22,734 nucleotides of DNA from Prevotellaceae bacterium UBA6974 (GTDB lineage Bacteria; Bacteroidota; Bacteroidia; Bacteroidales; Bacteroidaceae), in NCBI GenBank assembly GCA_002450165.1, contig DJYQ01000026.1:1-22734 (forward strand). Direction: 5' to 3'. The translations under genes were made by a program, and so were the position numbers. Numbering within the stretch: the first letter of the stretch is position 1; each line of letters starts with the position of its first letter. Under the pieces are notes generated by a model, which was given only the letters and a program-made list of their open reading frames with translations, did no database searches and had not been told where the DNA came from. This document shows positions 7,064 through 14,384 of this stretch, one piece after another.

Positions 7064-9088
7064 ATGACAAAGAAGCTGTTATTCCTGCTTGGTTTTATTG
7101 CATTCTCGCTGTTTTCACATGCTCAGTTTGCCCAGCCGGCACGCTTTACGGTCAAGCAGCAAATTACCCCATCCGGTCAGCTGCAGATTACATTCACCTC
7201 GTCTATTGATGCAGGATGGCACGTATATGGTTCGGATATGGAGGAAGGCGGTCCCACCCCCGCATCCATTACTCTCGAGCAGCAGCAGGGCGTACAACCA
7301 TCAGGCCCTCTCAAGACAGTTGGCGGCAACGTACGGCGTGGCATGGACCCCATTTTCCAGTGCGAGGTACAGACCGTCGAGGGCAGTGTAACATTCAGTC
7401 AGCTGTACAATATCACCGCTGACCATTATCATGTCAAGGGCTATCTGCGCTACGGTGCCTGCAACGACCAGACATGCATACCGCCATCCACCGTCGAATT
7501 TCAGTTCGAGGGCGACGCACCTGTCAAGCCGCAAAAAAAAGAAGCACAGCCCCAGGAAACCACAACCCCTGCCGATGACATACTGCAGGCAGATACCATG
7601 GCGGCAGCACCAGCCGATACCGCCACCGTAGTTGCTGTCACCCAAGACGAGCCATCGCTGTGGGAACCCGTCACCGAACAATTGCGGTCGATGGAGACTG
7701 ACGGCACACACACACATTCGTCCCTTATCTGGATATTCCTGATGGGCATGGCAGGCGGATTGCTTGCCCTGCTTACGCCGTGCGTATGGCCTATTATCCC
7801 GATGACCGTCAGTTATTTCATCAAGCGCAAGTCAGGCATCCGTACAGCCGTAGCATACGGCATCTCCATCATCGTCATATACGTGGGGTTAGGAATGCTC
7901 GTTACTCTGCTCTTCGGAGCCAGCGCCCTGAATGCAATGAGCACCAATGCCATATTCAACATCCTGTTCTTCCTGCTGTTGCTTGTCTTCGGGCTCAGTT
8001 TTCTGGGGGGATTTGAACTGACCCTTCCCTCCTCGTGGAGCACAGCCGTTGACGGCAAGGCCGAAAAGACAGGAGGCATTCTGGGCATCTTCCTCATGGC
8101 ATTCACCCTCAGTCTTGTCAGTTTTTCGTGTACGGGCCCCATCATTGGCTTCCTGCTTGTCGAGGTAGGCACAACAGGCAGCCTGCTTGCTCCCGTTATC
8201 GGTATGCTGGGCTTTGCCATAGCCCTTGCCCTGCCGTTTACACTTTTTGCCATGTTCCCCTCGTGGCTCAAGAGTGCACCACGCAGCGGTAACTGGATGA
8301 ATGCCGTCAAGGTAACCCTCGGTTTTCTGGAACTCGCCTTCTCGCTCAAGTTCCTCTCAGTTGCCGACCTCGCATACGGATGGCATATACTTGACCGTGA
8401 GGTTTTCCTGTGCCTGTGGATAGTAATTTTTGCTGCAATGGGAGCCTATCTTTTGCATTTTATCCGCCTGCCTCACGACGAGGACGAGTATGACGAGACG
8501 GGAGCCGTTGTCGCCCAGCCGCGCACCGGCATAGTACGCCTGACGGTGGGGCTTGCCGCATTCGCATTCGCAATATACATGATACCGGGCTTGTGGGGAG
8601 CACCCTGCAAGGCAATCAGCGCCTTTGCCCCACCTGTCAGCACTCAGGACTTTAACCTCTACAGCCAGGACGTGAAACCACGCTTCCAGGACTATGACCA
8701 GGGAATGTCCTATGCCAGGGAGCATGGCATGCCCGTCATGCTTGACTTCACCGGTTTCGGATGCGTCAACTGCCGCAAGATGGAGGCCGCAGTATGGACG
8801 GACTCCCGTGTGGCGGACATCATCAATAACAAATACGTCCTGATTACCTTGCACGTAGATGACAAGACCCCCCTGGAAACACCACAAACAGTCGTTGAAA
8901 TGGGGCAAACGCGCACGTTGCGCACCATCGGTGACCGCTGGAGCTATCTGCAGAGACACAAGTTTGGTGCCAATGCACAGCCGTTCTACGTTCTGCTTGA
9001 TGCACAGGGACAGCCACTGGCTCCCAGTTACAGCTACAACGAGGACATACCTGCCTATATCGATTGGCTCAACTCAGGCCTGCATTAG
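7064..9088 (+). CDS. dsbD: Thiol:disulfide interchange protein, DsbD type
   Basis: Inner-membrane protein that passes electrons from cytosolic thioredoxin to periplasmic thiols. From the ATG at 7064 it has 674 residues: a signal peptide (MTKKLLFLLGFIAFSLFSHA), an N-terminal periplasmic domain (about 25-150) with Cys133 and Cys138 in YGACNDQTC, a low-complexity Pro/Ala/Thr linker (150-200), an eight-helix-like DsbD transmembrane core (about 220-465) with Cys240 in LTPCVWP and Cys356 in SFSCTGP, a further helix near 490-510, and a C-terminal thioredoxin domain with CVNC (567-570) and cis-Pro640. All three cysteine pairs needed for the relay are present. The family name is secure; ScsB/CcdA-type relatives are distinguished by domain content. 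Its 3' end overlaps the convergent sirtuin gene by 15 bases. Confidence 0.93.
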   Translation: MTKKLLFLLGFIAFSLFSHAQFAQPARFTVKQQITPSGQLQITFTSSIDAGWHVYGSDMEEGGPTPASITLEQQQGVQPSGPLKTVGGNVRRGMDPIFQCEVQTVEGSVTFSQLYNITADHYHVKGYLRYGACNDQTCIPPSTVEFQFEGDAPVKPQKKEAQPQETTTPADDILQADTMAAAPADTATVVAVTQDEPSLWEPVTEQLRSMETDGTHTHSSLIWIFLMGMAGGLLALLTPCVWPIIPMTVSYFIKRKSGIRTAVAYGISIIVIYVGLGMLVTLLFGASALNAMSTNAIFNILFFLLLLVFGLSFLGGFELTLPSSWSTAVDGKAEKTGGILGIFLMAFTLSLVSFSCTGPIIGFLLVEVGTTGSLLAPVIGMLGFAIALALPFTLFAMFPSWLKSAPRSGNWMNAVKVTLGFLELAFSLKFLSVADLAYGWHILDREVFLCLWIVIFAAMGAYLLHFIRLPHDEDEYDETGAVVAQPRTGIVRLTVGLAAFAFAIYMIPGLWGAPCKAISAFAPPVSTQDFNLYSQDVKPRFQDYDQGMSYAREHGMPVMLDFTGFGCVNCRKMEAAVWTDSRVADIINNKYVLITLHVDDKTPLETPQTVVEMGQTRTLRTIGDRWSYLQRHKFGANAQPFYVLLDAQGQPLAPSYSYNEDIPAYIDWLNSGLH

Positions 9089-9772
9089 GATTTCCTGCAA
9101 TTCAGCCATACCTTGGGTAGCCTTCTTCTGGATTACACATATATCGCTCCCCAACTGCTCGACCTCCTTAGGTGTATTTGGGTCAATTATGTAGTTCCGT
9201 TCGGCACGCGAGGCAAAAATCAGGCTTGCAGCAGGCTGTACCTGCATACTGGTACCTACTACCACAAAGATGTCAGCCGAGGCAACCTCGTCCAGCGCCC
9301 TCTGGATATTAGGCACTGCTTCCCCAAACCACACTATGTATGGACGTAACTGGCTGCCGTCAGCCGCCTTGTCATCCATCCTCAGCGGAATGTCGTATGG
9401 CAGCACCTCTATGCACGTCTCCTTGTCGCGCGACGAACACACCTTGGACAACTCCCCATGCAGGTGAATCACGTTAGTACTGCCACCACGCTCATGCAGG
9501 TCATCCACGTTCTGCGTGACAACCACGACATCATATTTCTCCTCAAGTTTAGCAATTGCACGATGCGCAGCATTCGGTTCGACCGACATCATAGCCCTGC
9601 GGCGGTCGGTGTAGAAATCCAACATCAGCTTGGGATTGCGATACCACCCCTCGATGCTGGCAACATCCTCTACGTCATAGCCTTCCCACAGGCCACCCGA
9701 ATCACGGAACGTAGGTACACCGCTCTCGGCACTTACTCCAGCTCCCGTCAGAAAAACAATCTTCTTCTTCAT
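9074..9772 (-). CDS. cobB: Sir2-family NAD-dependent protein deacylase
   Basis: Cytosolic sirtuin, 232 residues, expected to remove acyl groups from lysines using NAD. NAD-binding motifs GAGVSAESGVPTFRDSGGLW (10-29) and TQNVDDLHERGG (86-97) are intact, and His105 in HLHGELSK is the catalytic base. LRPYIVWFGEAVP follows. Only two cysteines (112 and 120) lie where four zinc ligands occur in classic CobB, so it belongs with the zinc-poor bacterial sirtuins. The last codons overlap dsbD tail to tail. A TATATTTG -7 box on the minus strand sits 24 bases upstream, back to back with the phosphatase promoter. The symbol reflects family only; specificity (acetyl, succinyl) cannot be read here. Confidence 0.92.
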   Translation of the reverse strand: MKKKIVFLTGAGVSAESGVPTFRDSGGLWEGYDVEDVASIEGWYRNPKLMLDFYTDRRRAMMSVEPNAAHRAIAKLEEKYDVVVVTQNVDDLHERGGSTNVIHLHGELSKVCSSRDKETCIEVLPYDIPLRMDDKAADGSQLRPYIVWFGEAVPNIQRALDEVASADIFVVVGTSMQVQPAASLIFASRAERNYIIDPNTPKEVEQLGSDICVIQKKATQGMAELQEILMQA

Positions 9773-9796
9773 GGCATAATCTCCTTTCCACTAACG

Positions 9797-9804
9797 CAAA
9801 TATA
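9797..9804 (-). promoter_or_regulatory. -7 box of the sirtuin gene
   Basis: TATATTTG on the minus strand matches TAnnTTTG and lies 24 bases before the ATG. No clear -33 TTG is seen at the usual distance, so this is a one-box call. Confidence 0.4.
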
Positions 9805-9816
9805 CAATTTTATTCG

Positions 9817-9824
9817 TATCTTTG
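9817..9824 (+). promoter_or_regulatory. -7 box of the phosphatase gene, close to the ATG
   Basis: TATCTTTG matches TAnnTTTG exactly, with only four bases (TCAC) between it and the ATG at 9829. Transcription would begin at or next to the start codon, giving a leaderless or nearly leaderless message. No good -33 element is visible. Confidence 0.45.
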
Positions 9825-9828
9825 TCAC

Positions 9829-10332
9829 ATGAAGAAAATACTTTTTGTATGTCACGGCAATATTTGCCGTAGCCCCATGGCCGAGTTCATCATGAAAAAA
9901 CTCGTTGCCGACGCAGGACTCAGTGACCAGTTCCAGATAGCAAGCGCAGCCACCAGTACCGAGGAAATCGGCAATCCCGTCTATCCCCCCGCACGACGCA
10001 AGCTCGCCGAACACGGCATCAGCTGTGCCGGCAAGACCGCACGTCAGCTTACACAGCAAGACTACCGCTATTACGACCACCTCATAGCAATGGATCAGAA
10101 CAACATCCGCAACATGATGCGCATGCTCGGCGGCGACCCCGACCATAAGATACACCTGTTGCTCGACTTCACCAACAACCCACACGAGGTGGCTGACCCG
10201 CAAAAAGTAAAATCGGAAATTGTACCACGGGACATTGCTGACCCGTGGTACACAGGAAATTTCGATGCCACGTGGAACGACTGCCTTGCCGGTTGCACCG
10301 CACTCATGCGATTTCTGATGGGAAAGAGTTAA
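9829..10332 (+). CDS. Low-molecular-weight protein tyrosine phosphatase
   Basis: Cytosolic phosphatase of 167 residues that removes phosphate from tyrosine via a cysteinyl intermediate. The P-loop CHGNICRS (Cys8 to Ser15) at the extreme N-terminus and the general-acid Asp138 in RDIADPWYTGNF are both intact, and the length fits the family. In Bacteroidetes such enzymes may act on tyrosine kinases of exopolysaccharide export; no such kinase is in this window, so the partner is unknown. It is divergent from the sirtuin gene with a 56-base shared control region, and is followed by the 11-bp repeat island, not by another gene. Confidence 0.94.
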   Translation: MKKILFVCHGNICRSPMAEFIMKKLVADAGLSDQFQIASAATSTEEIGNPVYPPARRKLAEHGISCAGKTARQLTQQDYRYYDHLIAMDQNNIRNMMRMLGGDPDHKIHLLLDFTNNPHEVADPQKVKSEIVPRDIADPWYTGNFDATWNDCLAGCTALMRFLMGKS

Positions 10333-10363
10333 AAAGTTCCCCAGGAAAATTGGCATGCGTTCG

Positions 10364-10407
10364 TAGGTCATAGGTACGTCGTTAGTAGGTCGTAGGTAGG
10401 GGCTACG
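10364..10407 (+). repeat. 11-bp tandem repeat block A (TAGG type)
   Basis: Four consecutive 11-base units start at 10364, 10375, 10386 and 10397. The recurring core is TAGGTC.TAGG; the best copies are TAGGTCATAGG and TAGGTCGTAGG. The block begins 31 bases after the phosphatase stop. The copies are degenerate but the period is exact. Confidence 0.6.
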
Positions 10408-10423
10408 TACCTTTTGGAAAATA

Positions 10424-10489
10424 ACGCCGTTGTTTTGGCATTCCTATGCCGTTGTCGTGCCATTTGTACGCCGTTGTTTTGTTATAGTA
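10424..10489 (+). repeat. 22-bp (2 x 11) tandem repeat block B (GCCGTTG type)
   Basis: Three 22-base units start at 10424, 10446 and 10468; each opens with AYGCCGTTGT. The half-units also resemble each other (TTGGCATTCCT, GTGCCATTTGT), so the basic unit is again 11 bases. A truncated fourth copy (CGCCGAGCACG) follows. Confidence 0.65.
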
Positions 10490-10499
10490 CGCCGAGCAC

Positions 10500-10683
10500 G
10501 AAATTTACAAAGCCGCTTTTTGCGCAAAGTACAGAAAAAAGTATCGAAACTACGGGGCTCAACACGATTTTTGAGGCCTTTTAGAAGGGAAAATTACATA
10601 AAACTGAGACTATTTCCAGTTGTAGTGACGCTGAGTCAGCACCTCGTAAAGGCTCTAATTGACTGCTTACGCTACGGAGCCTC
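10500..10683. other. Intergenic stretch, no gene recognised
   Basis: Non-coding spacer between repeat blocks B and C. It contains a short symmetric palindrome GCTGAGTCAGC (10630-10640) and no convincing promoter, RNA or gene. An open frame crossing the whole repeat island (10430-10867) looks accidental. Confidence 0.4.
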
Positions 10684-10826
10684 TATCCTGCTCCCAGGCA
10701 GCAAGTACTCTGCTCCTTCTCTGCTCCTACCCAGTCCCTTGGCATACCCAAAAGGGCTGCCAGGGGTATGCGAACACTATGCCAACCCTATGCGAAGGGT
10801 ATGCGAAAGGTATGCGAGTGGATTCG
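10684..10826 (+). repeat. 11-bp phased repeat block C (CTGCTCC then TATGC type)
   Basis: Thirteen consecutive 11-base units keep one register from 10684. Units starting at 10684, 10706 and 10717 end in CTGCTCC. Units starting at 10761, 10772, 10783, 10794 and 10805 end in TATGC, with a GAA or CAA start in the last four. The unit family changes along the block while the phase does not. GCATACCC (10742-10749) and GGGTATGC (10764-10771) are inverted copies that could form a hairpin. Confidence 0.65.
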
Positions 10827-10859
10827 CGTTACGACTGAAATCGGTTGACACTTGTTCAA

Positions 10860-10903
10860 TATCGTAGGAAAGGCGTAGGGCTATTGTAGGAATATCGTGG
10901 AGA
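10860..10903 (+). repeat. 11-bp tandem repeat block D (GTAGG type)
   Basis: Four units start at 10860, 10871, 10882 and 10893 with GTAGG (GTGGA in the last) at the same place in each. The start at 10860 is exactly 16 units of 11 from the first unit of block C, so both blocks share a register across an unpatterned 33-base gap. Confidence 0.6.
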
Positions 10904-10937
10904 TATCCCCCGCGAGTCTTCGTTCGGGCAGACAAAT

Positions 10938-10974
10938 CCCCGTCATCTGTAAAAAAATGACAGGGAAATTTTTC
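10938..10974 (+). terminator. Possible intrinsic terminator after the repeat island
   Basis: CCC-C-GTCAT (10938-10946) pairs with ATGAC-A-GGG (10957-10965) with one internal C/A mismatch and a 10-base A-rich loop, followed by AAATTTTTC. It could end transcripts crossing from the phosphatase gene before the next promoter at 11019. Confidence 0.4.
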
Positions 10975-11018
10975 AAGTATTTTTGACCTATCCTATTTCA
11001 ATATGTGCCGAAATTTTA

Positions 11019-11026
11019 TATATTTG
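11019..11026 (+). promoter_or_regulatory. -7 box for the 11074 gene pair
   Basis: TATATTTG fits TAnnTTTG and is 47 bases before the ATG at 11074. The upstream half is weak: only a T-rich stretch lies at the -33 distance. Confidence 0.45.
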
Positions 11027-11073
11027 TACCCAATAGATGCGGCATATATACTCTTACATAATGCTATAAAACC

Positions 11074-11250
11074 ATGATATATAAAGTAAAATTAGTAAAA
11101 ACCATCTATACGCCTGTTGAAATTGAGACGAAAAATCATATGGAAGCTATGAAGAAGGCCTTAGAAATGATGGCCGAAACAGATTTGGATCACGGCGATT
11201 GCAAATACGCTGTTGATTTCACATCAGAAGACATATGTAACCAAAAATGA
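11074..11250 (+). CDS. Small DpnD/PcfM-like protein
   Basis: A 58-residue reading frame (MIYKVKLVKTIYTP...) with a -7 box 47 bases upstream and the next open frame abutting its stop (ATGA, 11247-11250). An alternating beta-strand start followed by VEIETKNHMEAMKKALEMM and then a polar segment resembles the DpnD/PcfM-like small-protein pattern (basic-hydrophobic strand, VE.EA..EEA helix), which is often found on mobile elements. The match is by eye and partial. Its role is unknown. It lies at the left end of the AT-rich accessory stretch, and its base composition is like that of the following gene and unlike that of the upstream phosphatase. Confidence 0.5.
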   Translation: MIYKVKLVKTIYTPVEIETKNHMEAMKKALEMMAETDLDHGDCKYAVDFTSEDICNQK

Positions 11251-11300
11251 CAAATCCGACAATTACATCCGCATATACCCACCTAAACAATAAACCAAAA

Positions 11301-11870
11301 ATGTTAAATATTATGCTCAGGAAATCATTATCTATACTATTTATTTTTATTTTCTCCACAGGCTTTTGCATTGCCCAGGAGCATTTGAAATTTATGGGAA
11401 TACCCTTGAATGGAACGATAAATCAATTTCAGGCCAAACTCGCCACAAAGGGCATTACTGTGGACTATGCTACGAATAAAGATATCAGTGTAGGATGTCG
11501 TGCATTTAAGGGTACCTTTTCCGGAAAATCTGCACTGATATATGTGTATTACAATGAAAAAAATAAAATTGTATACCGAGCAAAAGCAGTAATACAATCA
11601 TTAGAAAAAGATATCAACGACAATGTCTATAATTATTTTGTTCAATTGCTTACTCAAAAATATTCTGATGCAGAAAGCATAAAAGGAACGAATGAATATC
11701 TTGAATCCAGATGTTTCTTACTTCATAATGATGAGAATGAAATTTACAAATACCTTGGAAGGATAGATGTATATCGTACATCATATTCTTTTTTCTATTA
11801 CACGCATGTCGATTACACCGATACGTATAATGATGTTAAGAATGATAGCAGGAACATGGATGATTTGTAG
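11301..11870 (+). CDS. Exported protein of unknown function
   Basis: A 189-residue protein with a clear signal peptide (LRKSLSILFIFIFSTGFCIA, cleavage expected before QEHLKFMG), so periplasmic or surface-exposed. The mature part (HLKFMGIPLNGTINQFQAKLATKGI ... FKGTFSGKSALIYVYYN ... YFVQLLTQKYSD) resembles a Bacteroidales family of unknown function with a FxGIP.G....F...L...G opening. The frame is open from ATG 11247, but that start would put 18 polar residues before the signal peptide; ATG 11301, preceded by AAACCAAAA, or 11313 fit better. The C-terminus is Asp/Asn-rich. It is AT-rich like the rest of the accessory stretch. Confidence 0.65.
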   Translation: MLNIMLRKSLSILFIFIFSTGFCIAQEHLKFMGIPLNGTINQFQAKLATKGITVDYATNKDISVGCRAFKGTFSGKSALIYVYYNEKNKIVYRAKAVIQSLEKDINDNVYNYFVQLLTQKYSDAESIKGTNEYLESRCFLLHNDENEIYKYLGRIDVYRTSYSFFYYTHVDYTDTYNDVKNDSRNMDDL

Positions 11871-11924
11871 TAATATAAATTATTCTGTAGACGCCTCGTC
11901 CATTTGAACAATATATTAATCAAC

Positions 11925-12233
11925 ATGAATAAATTGCGCACAGATTGCTTTTTCTTATTGACAATGTCCTCAATCATGTAAATGATTGTATCTTGTGAAC
12001 GTATTCTCACAAAACCAATTGTGGAATATGATTCAGCTAATTCTACAATTCAAATTATTCAAACTGACACCACGGCTCATGATTCAGCATATATCTCTAT
12101 ATAGGATGTATATAATATTGTGTTACCTATAAAAGATACTATATTACTTTCTGTTGAAAAAACGATAAAGAAATTGCATACAAATTGGTTACACATAAAA
12201 ATTTATTCAATGTATTTGTGTGTAACTTTATAG
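11925..12233 (+). pseudogene. Decayed lipoprotein gene with two in-frame stops
   Basis: One frame from ATG 11925 reads MNKLRTDCFFLLTMSSIM, stop (TAA 11979-11981), MIVSCERILTKPIVEYDSAN..., stop (TAG 12102-12104), then DVYNIVLPIKDTILLSVEK... to TAG 12231. Before the first stop it looks like a signal peptide; right after comes a lipobox-like IVSC, and the rest is polar like a small Bacteroidales lipoprotein. That one frame keeps a sensible composition across two stops suggests a gene broken by substitutions. Short, AT-rich sequence can mimic this, so confidence is low. It ends inside the first copy of the 24-bp repeat. Confidence 0.35.
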
Positions 12234-12249
12234 CGCGTAAACCATAAAA
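12226..12249 (+). repeat. 24-bp direct repeat, copy 1
   Basis: Twenty-four bases beginning CTTTATAGCGCG and ending AACCATAAAA recur exactly at 17960-17983. This copy ends 9 bases before the ATG of the DUF2075 gene. Just upstream is TAA, so TAACTTTA could serve as a -7 box (TAnnTTTx) and the rest as leader. Confidence 0.7.
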
Positions 12250-12258
12250 TGATGAGAT

Positions 12259-14379
12259 ATGCCAAATAGATGTTTTTACAACGCAACTATCAAGAAGTTC
12301 TTGGAACAGGACCGACATAGTGTGTTCGGTAAACTTCATGAAAATTATCACGGAACGACTTTGTCTACATCAGACGAGGCATGGATGGGCGAGATAGACA
12401 TCTTACAACAGGTTCTGACGCCTTGGAAGGAGGAGAATGCGCAGGTAATCTTCGAGTACGAGATTCCCCGTTTGGGCAAGCGCATCGATGTGGTTCTGCT
12501 GTTACGAGGCATCATCTTTTGTCTTGAATTTAAGGTTGGTCAAAAGGATGCATTACAGGCAGACGTTGAACAGGTGATGGATTATGCGCTTGACCTGAAG
12601 AATTTCCATCGTTTTAGTCATGATAAGGTAATCGTTCCTATTTTGATTCCTACGAATCGAAATACTTCGACAACGGATTTCTACCCCTCAGTTTACGATG
12701 ATCAGATTTATAATCCTTTGATATCTGGTGCAGAGCATCTGCAGGATGTGATTGCGAGTGTATTAAATCATGCTCAGGGTACGAATTCTAACGCTATTGA
12801 TAACTGGCTAATCAGTCCTTATACGCCTACACCTACTATCATTGAAGCTGCACGAGCTCTTTATGAGAATCATTCGGTAGAGGAAATAATTCGCCATGAA
12901 GCAGATGAGGTCTTTACCGATCGTACTATCAAATATATTCTACAGGTTATTGAACAAAGCAAGGCTCAGAAAAAGAAGAGTATCTGCTTTGTGACAGGTG
13001 TTCCTGGTGCTGGCAAAACCTTAGTAGGTCTTGATGTGGCCATCAAGCAAACTTACAAAGAGGGTGAATTGGATAAAGAAAATGGTGCAGTATATCTTTC
13101 TGGTAATGGTCCTCTGGTAGCCGTACTTACTGAGGCTCTTGCACGTGACAATCAGAAGAAATGCATGGCCAAAGGAGAACGAAAGAACTTGTCGGATTCA
13201 AGACGTGAGGTAAGAGAATTTATTCAGATTATCCATCGTTATCGTGATAATATGCTGGCCAAAATCAAGAATCCGGTGGAGAATGGTATCTTAGAGATAG
13301 ACCCCGAGAAAGCTATTCATTTGGAACATACTGGCTATGGTGAGGTTGAGCATGTTGCTATTTTTGACGAGGCGCAGCGTAGTTGGACGCATAAACGAAT
13401 TGCCGACTACTTGAAACGAGGTGGTACTTATGGTAATAAACTAAAAGTATCCAACTTCCCTATGTCGGAAGCGGAGTTCCTAATTTGGTCACTCGACCAA
13501 CGTGAAGATTGGGCTGTTATTGTTTGTCTTGTAGGAGGTGGTCAGGAAATCAATACGGGTGAGGCTGGTATAACAGAATGGATTAAGGCTTTGAATACGA
13601 TGTTCAAACATTGGGATGTTTATATATCCGATAAACTGACAGATGCTGAATATGCAGAAGGTCGTGTTAATGAATTGCTACAAGACAACGATAAAGTGAC
13701 ATTCGCAGAGGATTTGCATCTTGCTGTTAGTTTGCGTTCCTTCCGTGCTGAGACACTTTCTGCATTTGTGCACTCATTGCTTGCATTCCGTTCTGATGCG
13801 ACAGACTTATATAAAGATGTGGCAAGTCGGAACTATCCGATAGTACTAACTCGTGACATGGATACTGCAAGGGCTTGGCTTAGAAAACAGGCCCGAGGAA
13901 CCCAGCAGACAGGTATCCTTGTGACCAAGGTGGCTGCACGCTTCAAACCCTTGGCTGTCCATATTTTAGCACAGGACGAGGATAATGCTGTGCATTGGTT
14001 CTTAGAGGATAAGACTGATATCCGTTCTTCTAACTATCTGGAAGATGCAGCTACAGAAATACAAGTACAGGGTTTGGAACTCGATTATGCATGTGTGCTT
14101 TGGGATGCAGATATGCGATATGAAGATGGTGTATGGAGTTTCTATAAGTTTAATGGCAAGAACAAGTGGAATCCTGAGAATAACAAGGAGAATCAGAAGT
14201 ATATGCTCAATGCCTATCGCGTTCTGTTGACCCGTGCCCGCCAAGGAATCATCATCTGTATTCCCAAAGGTAACAGCCGTCTCACTCAAGAAGGCTTCCC
14301 AGAAGATCCCACACGTCTCCCAGAGTACTACGATGGGACGTATGAATATCTGAAGAGCCTAGGTATTAAAGAGATATAA
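12259..14379 (+). CDS. PD-(D/E)XK nuclease-like / DUF2075 NTPase
   Basis: A 706-residue protein, probably a DNA- or RNA-acting motor with a nuclease-like front. Residues about 60-135 carry the fold signature of a PD-(D/E)XK nuclease: Asp77 in GKRIDVVLL, then Glu90 and Lys92 in FCLEFKVGQ. From about 238 the DUF2075 NTPase begins: Walker A GVPGAGKT (247-254), SGNGPLVAVL, Walker B AIFDEAQ (367-373), CLVGGGQEINTGE (motif III-like), and near the C-terminus EIQVQGLELD (motif V-like, about 600) and YRVLLTRARQG (motif VI-like, about 653), as in superfamily 1 helicases. The next gene starts 5 bases after its stop. It is AT-rich relative to the flanking core genes. A defence role is inferred; the domain calls are firm to moderate. 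Confidence 0.85.
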   Translation: MPNRCFYNATIKKFLEQDRHSVFGKLHENYHGTTLSTSDEAWMGEIDILQQVLTPWKEENAQVIFEYEIPRLGKRIDVVLLLRGIIFCLEFKVGQKDALQADVEQVMDYALDLKNFHRFSHDKVIVPILIPTNRNTSTTDFYPSVYDDQIYNPLISGAEHLQDVIASVLNHAQGTNSNAIDNWLISPYTPTPTIIEAARALYENHSVEEIIRHEADEVFTDRTIKYILQVIEQSKAQKKKSICFVTGVPGAGKTLVGLDVAIKQTYKEGELDKENGAVYLSGNGPLVAVLTEALARDNQKKCMAKGERKNLSDSRREVREFIQIIHRYRDNMLAKIKNPVENGILEIDPEKAIHLEHTGYGEVEHVAIFDEAQRSWTHKRIADYLKRGGTYGNKLKVSNFPMSEAEFLIWSLDQREDWAVIVCLVGGGQEINTGEAGITEWIKALNTMFKHWDVYISDKLTDAEYAEGRVNELLQDNDKVTFAEDLHLAVSLRSFRAETLSAFVHSLLAFRSDATDLYKDVASRNYPIVLTRDMDTARAWLRKQARGTQQTGILVTKVAARFKPLAVHILAQDEDNAVHWFLEDKTDIRSSNYLEDAATEIQVQGLELDYACVLWDADMRYEDGVWSFYKFNGKNKWNPENNKENQKYMLNAYRVLLTRARQGIIICIPKGNSRLTQEGFPEDPTRLPEYYDGTYEYLKSLGIKEI

Positions 14380-14384
14380 GAGGT

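Noticed and set aside
9769..10371. A 200-codon minus-strand frame opposite the phosphatase
   Set aside because: It is antisense to an intact phosphatase with all catalytic residues; a shadow of that gene's codon use.
10630..10640. GCTGAGTCAGC palindrome as an operator
   Set aside because: Only 5-bp arms, no nearby promoter and no second copy; it could be chance.
10430..10867. A 145-codon plus-strand open frame across the repeat island
   Set aside because: It runs through several repeat blocks, has an odd Arg/Ser/Leu composition, no promoter fit and no recognisable domain; openness is explained by the 11-bp repeats.
10364..10903. CRISPR array
   Set aside because: Units are 11 bases with no spacers of constant length and no cas genes nearby.
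11247..11300. ATG 11247 as the start of the exported protein
   Set aside because: It would place 18 polar residues ahead of the signal peptide; 11301 or 11313 give a normal export signal.
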